Part shown: positions 33,238 to 36,289 of the stretch, piece after piece
How positions within the stretch are numbered: the first letter of the stretch is position 1
Layout: every line of letters starts with the position of its first letter
NCBI GenBank assembly: GCA_937886325.1
Contig: CALABV010000162.1
Location: 1 to 36,289, forward strand
Reading direction: 5' to 3'
Source: an uncultured Geobacter sp.
GTDB lineage: Bacteria > Desulfobacterota > Desulfuromonadia > Geobacterales > Geobacteraceae
DNA length: 36,289 nucleotides
Position numbers and translations under genes: made by a program
Notes under the pieces: model-generated
What the model saw: the letters and a program-made list of their open reading frames with translations, nothing else
Databases searched by the model: none
What the model was told of the DNA's origin: nothing

Positions 33238-33927
33238 TTAATTCAGCGGATGCGTCCAAGATAGAACGTTCCACGGGCTCTTCGGATCAGATAGGAGAAA
33301 CCGGTTCACCACAACCATGCGCGGTTCGTTTTCGCCTGACCAGAATCTGCGGCCGAGCAAGTAATTTTCTCCCATCTCACTCCACGAAGAAAACGTGGAC
33401 TGAATGACCTTTGCAGCCGGCATTATTTCCGTCCAGGCTTCCTGTTCGCTCAGGTATCCCGCTCTGCAGCTACACTCGGCAAGGTAAATCAGGCGGCAGT
33501 AATCCCAGGCAATAATGCTCTTTTTACAAACCGCATTTTTCTGCGAATAAACCAGCCTGAGTCGTTTCTGCAGATCCGGATCCCGGGCATAGTCGGCAAG
33601 CAGGCGCGCAAAACCTGCACCATCCATGGCCGATATATCCTTCAGCATGAGATCGAACTCTTCGCGGTGGCACTGTTCCTTGAGTGTCTTGATCGCACTC
33701 ATGGCGCTTGCTCGTTCAGCAACATCCCAGTCGTTTTTCAACATTTCCCGAAGCAACGCTACATAGTCGGTATCAGAGGCCCCGCCTCCCATCATATTGA
33801 GCTCCATGCCGTTTGCCATCTTGGGTATGGCGGCTGTTGCCAGTGCCCATTTCCGGCTGTCAGACAGTGTCTCTTTCTTTGCCTGTATTTTGTCGCAGTG
33901 AGAATGATTCTGTCTCTGGCGCACCAC
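33238..33927 (-). CDS. DUF1266-domain protein, N-terminus uncertain
   Basis: The frame encodes up to 229 residues. The C-terminal two thirds (about 95-205) match DUF1266: AWDYCRLIYLAECSCRAGYLSEQEAW and the hallmark IQSTFSSWSEMGENYLLGRRFW. The preceding part (SDSRKWALATAAIPKM... about 22-90) also fits the family N-terminus. The start is unclear: the frame opens with GTG at 33927, inside the end of a truncated transposase-like fragment, and has no good ribosome site, so the native start may have been lost at a recombination junction. DUF1266 proteins (YbeU/YbeR-like) are widespread, of unknown function. The region is AT-richer than the neighbouring core genes. Confidence 0.75.
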   Translation of the reverse strand: MVRQRQNHSHCDKIQAKKETLSDSRKWALATAAIPKMANGMELNMMGGGASDTDYVALLREMLKNDWDVAERASAMSAIKTLKEQCHREEFDLMLKDISAMDGAGFARLLADYARDPDLQKRLRLVYSQKNAVCKKSIIAWDYCRLIYLAECSCRAGYLSEQEAWTEIMPAAKVIQSTFSSWSEMGENYLLGRRFWSGENEPRMVVVNRFLLSDPKSPWNVLSWTHPLN

Positions 33928-34238
33928 CGGGCGTTGTCTTCTTTGCTGGAAACAGGGACTATTTCAAGAGGGTCGAATTCGCTCTTCTTGCCGCTTAATA
34001 CTGTTTTCGCCTCGTCATCACCTGCAACGGAGGTCCTGGAGCCACGAGGCCTACCGGGGCGGCTTGCTGGAAGCCAGAATATGGATTTTTCGTCCAGCTC
34101 CTCAAGAAAAGCCCGGCATTCAACGGTCTTGAGCTTGACGTTAAGGCGTCGCCAGTCCAGGATTTCACAGATGGTGTTTGCCAGTTCCGTACGGGATAAG
34201 CCGGCGCAGTCGCTTATACCGTGGTTTATATATAATAA
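33921..34238 (-). pseudogene. Truncated DUF4338 (transposase-like) fragment
   Basis: An open minus-strand frame of about 105 codons without a start codon (TAG just upstream) encodes a DUF4338-type N-terminus: LSRTELANTICEILDWRR, LKTVECRAFLEEL, FWLPASRPGRPRGS, then LEIVPVSSKEDNARWC. In intact relatives the W is followed by the LI..YHYLG core; here homology stops, near where the DUF1266 frame begins. Both ends are missing, so this is debris of a mobile or transposase-like gene joined to the DUF1266 gene. Confidence 0.6.
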
Positions 34239-34348
34239 CTAATGTGTTGCTTCAAATATACTTCTGTAATAAAGTGGTGACGCTAAAGTCGCGCGGGGGG
34301 GGATGGCCGGGTCTGATCAATGAGGAGGTTAGCCCGAAAGGAGAAACC

Positions 34349-34843
34349 ATGACGACGTTTTTTGATTTCTGGCTAAGTGTTCTGGCATCAATCGTTGCCG
34401 CCATTCTCGTCGCCATCGCAGCAAAGATAACGCTTGAGAAGTGGAAACGGCTAGCGATCGGCTTCGGAGCAACTGCGTTTGTTGCCCTGATTGTTAGTGT
34501 AATCATTTTCGCTGGAATCACCGTCACCAAAGATTTTTCGTCTCATTTCGCACGCTCATCTTTGCAAGAAAAGATTTCCACCTACACAAATGGGTACTAT
34601 CCCGAAGAAGTAAAGAAGGGATATGGCGTCGAGGTGCTTGAGATTCGTCAGCGCGTCTTTCTTGGCTTCCGATATCCGGATAGCGAGGCGTATCCATCCT
34701 ACCACCCTCTGAGCAATCCAGTATTCAATGCAGAGATTACGAAGCTGCTAAATGACAATGGCTTTCCTGGCAATCCTGTATGGGGTTATCTAATGAAGCC
34801 AGCAACAGCGGAGCAGATGGAAAAGCTCCTCGGCCCGAAATGA
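34349..34843 (+). CDS. Small membrane protein of unknown function (164 aa)
   Basis: The 164-aa product has two predicted membrane helices near the N-terminus (about 8-25 and 38-58), then a soluble C-terminal domain of about 100 residues with an aromatic-rich middle (EIRQRVFLGFRYPDSEAYPSYHPLSNP). No known motif is seen. AAAGGAG stands 8 bases before ATG 34349; the longer frame from 34178 lacks support. Base composition is lower in GC than in the core genes. It is upstream of the muramidase-immunity pair, separated by an attC-like hairpin; it could be another accessory or immunity gene, which I cannot show. Confidence 0.65.
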   Translation: MTTFFDFWLSVLASIVAAILVAIAAKITLEKWKRLAIGFGATAFVALIVSVIIFAGITVTKDFSSHFARSSLQEKISTYTNGYYPEEVKKGYGVEVLEIRQRVFLGFRYPDSEAYPSYHPLSNPVFNAEITKLLNDNGFPGNPVWGYLMKPATAEQMEKLLGPK

Positions 34844-34922
34844 GGGCTAATATTCCGCTTCAGAGGGACGCTTCGCCTGATACGCAGGCTCGTTTCCCTG
34901 AGCTTGCACGTTGTATAACGTG
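34844..34922 (+). other. attC-like imperfect hairpin
   Basis: Directly after the stop of the 164-aa gene, GGGCTAATATTCCGC is followed by imperfect arms (about 34857-34870 and 34890-34902: GCTTCAGAGGGACG / CGTTTCCCTGAGC), with one extra base, one mismatch and two wobbles, and an inner hairpin GCCTG-ATACG-CAGGC. A palindrome CACGTT-GTAT-AACGTG ends it at 34922. Position and layout resemble an integron attC site, but the core boxes deviate from RYYYAAC and GTTRRRY. It may instead be an operator or transcript end. Confidence 0.3.
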
Positions 34923-34939
34923 AAACGAAGGAGGGCAAA

Positions 34940-35797
34940 ATGACGAAATGGAAGCAATCCCCTAAAGGTGCAAAGCAAAAGCCCGGTGGTGTAGGGAGAT
35001 ATTATAATGGTGGTAACGCTGCAAGAGGCCAGGTCAACCAAGCAACAAGCAGTGTTAATGCAGTCGGCCAAAAACGCTGTCCCTGTACCGGTAGAGAAAA
35101 GTCATTCATTGTGGGCTTGGGAGTAATAAAGAGCTACACAGGGGATTTCCCTTCTCCTCTGCAAGTAATGTGGTTTGTCCCGGAAACCAATGAGATTTCG
35201 AAAGCGAATATACCTGATTCGGAAATTCGCAAATGGGTTAAAGATGCCGCGAAATATCATGGTATTCCGCATATTCTTCTTGCTGTTATTCTCCAGCAGG
35301 AGAATGGACCTAATGCTACAAAATTCCAGAAAATTGGACAATTTGCCGAGCGGACGCTGACAACGCTCGGGGCGATTATAGATGAGCACCTTTGGGACAT
35401 TGTGCCTGACAAAATCGCCGGAGGGTCTTCCGGCTTCGCGAATATGTCACGTTATGCATTGAAAAGAGCCGCCAAGTATTCGGAAGAAAAATACGGGAGA
35501 AGCCCTATGCCGAATAGCGTCAGATACAGATGTTTCGGATGGGATCAGGATACTCGAATTTCAGGAGACGACTGGAAAGCCGACCTCTATTATTGTGCGG
35601 CGCATCTTCGACAGTTGATTGACAGATGCACAGGAAAAATGTGCCATAGCGGTCCTCTCACACTTGAACAGGTGCAGATAATAATCTGTTCTTATAATGG
35701 CAGTGGACCTCTAGCAGACAAATATGGCCGGGATGCAATGCAGACACTTTTAAATGCCGCTTCAGGCAAAGGAATTCTTTACTTTTATGAAGAATAA
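34940..35797 (+). CDS. Lysozyme/transglycosylase-like protein without signal peptide (putative toxin)
   Basis: This 285-aa protein has a disordered N-terminus (1-45, ending KRCPCTG) and a lysozyme-like domain (about 95-280). The helix IPHILLAVILQQENG with candidate catalytic E121, the GSSGFANMSRYAL segment, DTRISGDDWKADLYYCAAHL, and the YNGSGPLADKY motif near the end recall soluble lytic transglycosylases and phage-type lysozymes. There is no Sec signal or membrane helix, so export would need a secretion apparatus or lysis. The stop overlaps the start of the next gene by 11 bases. The pairing with a membrane-anchored small protein suggests a cell-wall toxin with immunity, for example a type VI effector; no secretion genes are in the window. 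GGAGG precedes the ATG. Confidence 0.7.
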   Translation: MTKWKQSPKGAKQKPGGVGRYYNGGNAARGQVNQATSSVNAVGQKRCPCTGREKSFIVGLGVIKSYTGDFPSPLQVMWFVPETNEISKANIPDSEIRKWVKDAAKYHGIPHILLAVILQQENGPNATKFQKIGQFAERTLTTLGAIIDEHLWDIVPDKIAGGSSGFANMSRYALKRAAKYSEEKYGRSPMPNSVRYRCFGWDQDTRISGDDWKADLYYCAAHLRQLIDRCTGKMCHSGPLTLEQVQIIICSYNGSGPLADKYGRDAMQTLLNAASGKGILYFYEE

Positions 35798-36119
35798 AAT
35801 TTGGAAGATAACCCTTGTATTGGCGGTCCTTGCCACTCTTGTCCTTCTTGGCTATCTGCCCGTAGGCAATAACGTTTGGCAAATTATTACGAGTAGGGAA
35901 TACATAATACCCGGCGAGTCGTCTATTTTTACATTCAGGCCGACTGTAATGAATGAAGGATCAGGAGAGTGGTGGCTGTATGGAGAAGATGGGCACTATT
36001 TCTATCATTTCGTCGGTAGTTCTGATGTGTCATATTTAAAAATATCCAAAGCTCAAGCATTAAGATGTAAAGGTTTTTATTCGCAGGATCACACTACGTG
36101 GTGCAAGGCTTTCCATTGA
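35787..36119 (+). CDS. Membrane-anchored small protein, putative immunity partner
   Basis: The 110-aa product begins with one N-terminal hydrophobic helix (KITLVLAVLATLVLLGYLPV) that would anchor or export it, followed by a periplasmic domain of about 85 residues with GSGEWWLYGEDGHYFYHF and two cysteines (about 93 and 107) that may form a disulfide. The ATG at 35787 lies inside the end of the muramidase-like gene (ATGAAGAATAA), implying translational coupling. A periplasmic partner coupled to a cell-wall hydrolase is the usual layout of effector and immunity pairs; direct evidence is lacking. Its last 60 bases overlap, on the other strand, the tail of the hemH frame. Confidence 0.65.
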   Translation: MKNKIWKITLVLAVLATLVLLGYLPVGNNVWQIITSREYIIPGESSIFTFRPTVMNEGSGEWWLYGEDGHYFYHFVGSSDVSYLKISKAQALRCKGFYSQDHTTWCKAFH

Positions 36120-36289
36120 AAGGGAGGATTTGGGAAGACTAGGCGCTTCCCGCACTACCAGCTCGGCAAGACACTCGATAAAAAGCGGATCCGTATTAAG
36201 GGAGGGGGCACGTCGGAAATTCACGATTCCCCGTTCCCGCGCCAGGGCGGTGTAGGTGATGTCGATCTCGTAAAGGGTTTCGATGTGAT
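36060..36289 (-). CDS. hemH: Ferrochelatase, C-terminal part (cut by window edge)
   Basis: The minus-strand frame entering from the right edge reads HIETLYEIDITYTALARERG, then FRRAPSLNTDPLFIECLAELV. This is the conserved C-terminal signature of ferrochelatase (HIETLxEID...RxPSLNxxPxF), the enzyme inserting iron into protoporphyrin. Only about 75 residues are inside the window. After the last conserved segment (about 36150) the frame runs on for about 25 residues (PSLPKSSLSMES...) to a TAA at 36060, overlapping the putative immunity gene. That tail is unlike ferrochelatases and probably comes from the neighbouring island joined to the 3' end of hemH. Confidence 0.85.
   Translation of the reverse strand, partial: HIETLYEIDITYTALARERGIVNFRRAPSLNTDPLFIECLAELVVREAPSLPKSSLSMESLAPRSVILRIKTFTS

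Noticed and set aside
1..36289. CRISPR arrays, rRNA genes, intact insertion sequences, integrases
   Set aside because: I looked for regular direct repeats with spacers, rRNA signatures and recombinase motifs on both strands and found none.

Overview
The window looks like a chromosome segment of a Geobacter-like member of the Desulfuromonadia/Deltaproteobacteria. This is inferred from gene content, not from a marker-gene comparison: GC-rich DNA, several c-di-GMP genes, a DUF342/FapA-type protein, GLG1-type cysteine-rich repeats, a benzoate-CoA-ligase-like enzyme, a periplasmic-sensing hybrid kinase, and dispersed intergenic and REP repeats. Most of the window reads as core or slow accessory genome. 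The last ~3 kb (about 33.0-36.1 kb) is visibly AT-richer and looks acquired.

Layout, left to right. (1) 0.15-3.45 kb, minus: an envelope/c-di-GMP operon of a FecR-domain protein, an OmpA-like lipoprotein and a CHASE2 + HD-GYP phosphodiesterase. (2) 3.7-5.1 kb, minus: LUD-domain protein followed by ComF-type phosphoribosyltransferase. (3) 5.2-9.2 kb: two secreted proteins of unknown role (minus), a FapA/DUF342 protein (plus), and the tail of a destroyed PAS/histidine-kinase gene. (4) 9.5-15.0 kb, plus: a metallo-beta-lactamase-fold hydrolase, a membrane diguanylate cyclase and a 949-aa hybrid histidine kinase. (5) 15.2-17.0 kb, plus: an acyl/aryl-AMP ligase and an acyl carrier protein behind a near-consensus promoter. 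(6) 17.1-19.3 kb: a 62-aa orphan (minus) and an iron-ADH-family dehydrogenase whose first metal ligand is Gly instead of Asp. (7) 19.4-20.9 kb: a duplicated promoter + tRNA-Pro 5' half, then two small Cys-containing secreted proteins, then the intact tRNA-Pro(CGG) with its own promoter and terminator. (8) 21.0-24.9 kb: a heterodimeric ABC exporter pair with complementary degenerate and intact ATP sites; a REP-like palindrome is read in frame inside the second subunit. (9) 25.0-25.35 kb: a PilZ protein.

(10) 25.6-32.0 kb, minus, is the most interesting part: a compact operon of a MoxR-type AAA+ ATPase, a 1170-aa protein joining an N-terminal SWIM zinc finger to a SNF2 helicase, and a 659-aa protein with a TraB/EreA-like (DUF5682-like) N-terminus and an unrecognised C-terminus. 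It resembles MoxR/SWIM/DUF5682/VWA gene neighbourhoods, but here SWIM is fused to a helicase and no VWA gene is seen. I infer a chaperone-helicase conflict or stress system. (11) 32.0-33.0 kb: a haem-globin sensor domain fused to a PsiE-like membrane domain, divergent from moxR.

(12) 33.2-36.1 kb: accessory island with a DUF1266 gene, a truncated DUF4338 transposase-like fragment, a small membrane protein, an attC-like hairpin, and a muramidase-like protein without a signal peptide whose stop overlaps the start of a membrane-anchored putative immunity protein. The island abuts the 3' end of hemH (ferrochelatase, minus, cut by the window edge), whose C-terminal tail appears to run into island sequence.

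Two themes recur: c-di-GMP signalling (HD-GYP, GGDEF, PilZ) and sensing at the cell envelope. No CRISPR array, rRNA gene, intact insertion sequence or integrase was seen.
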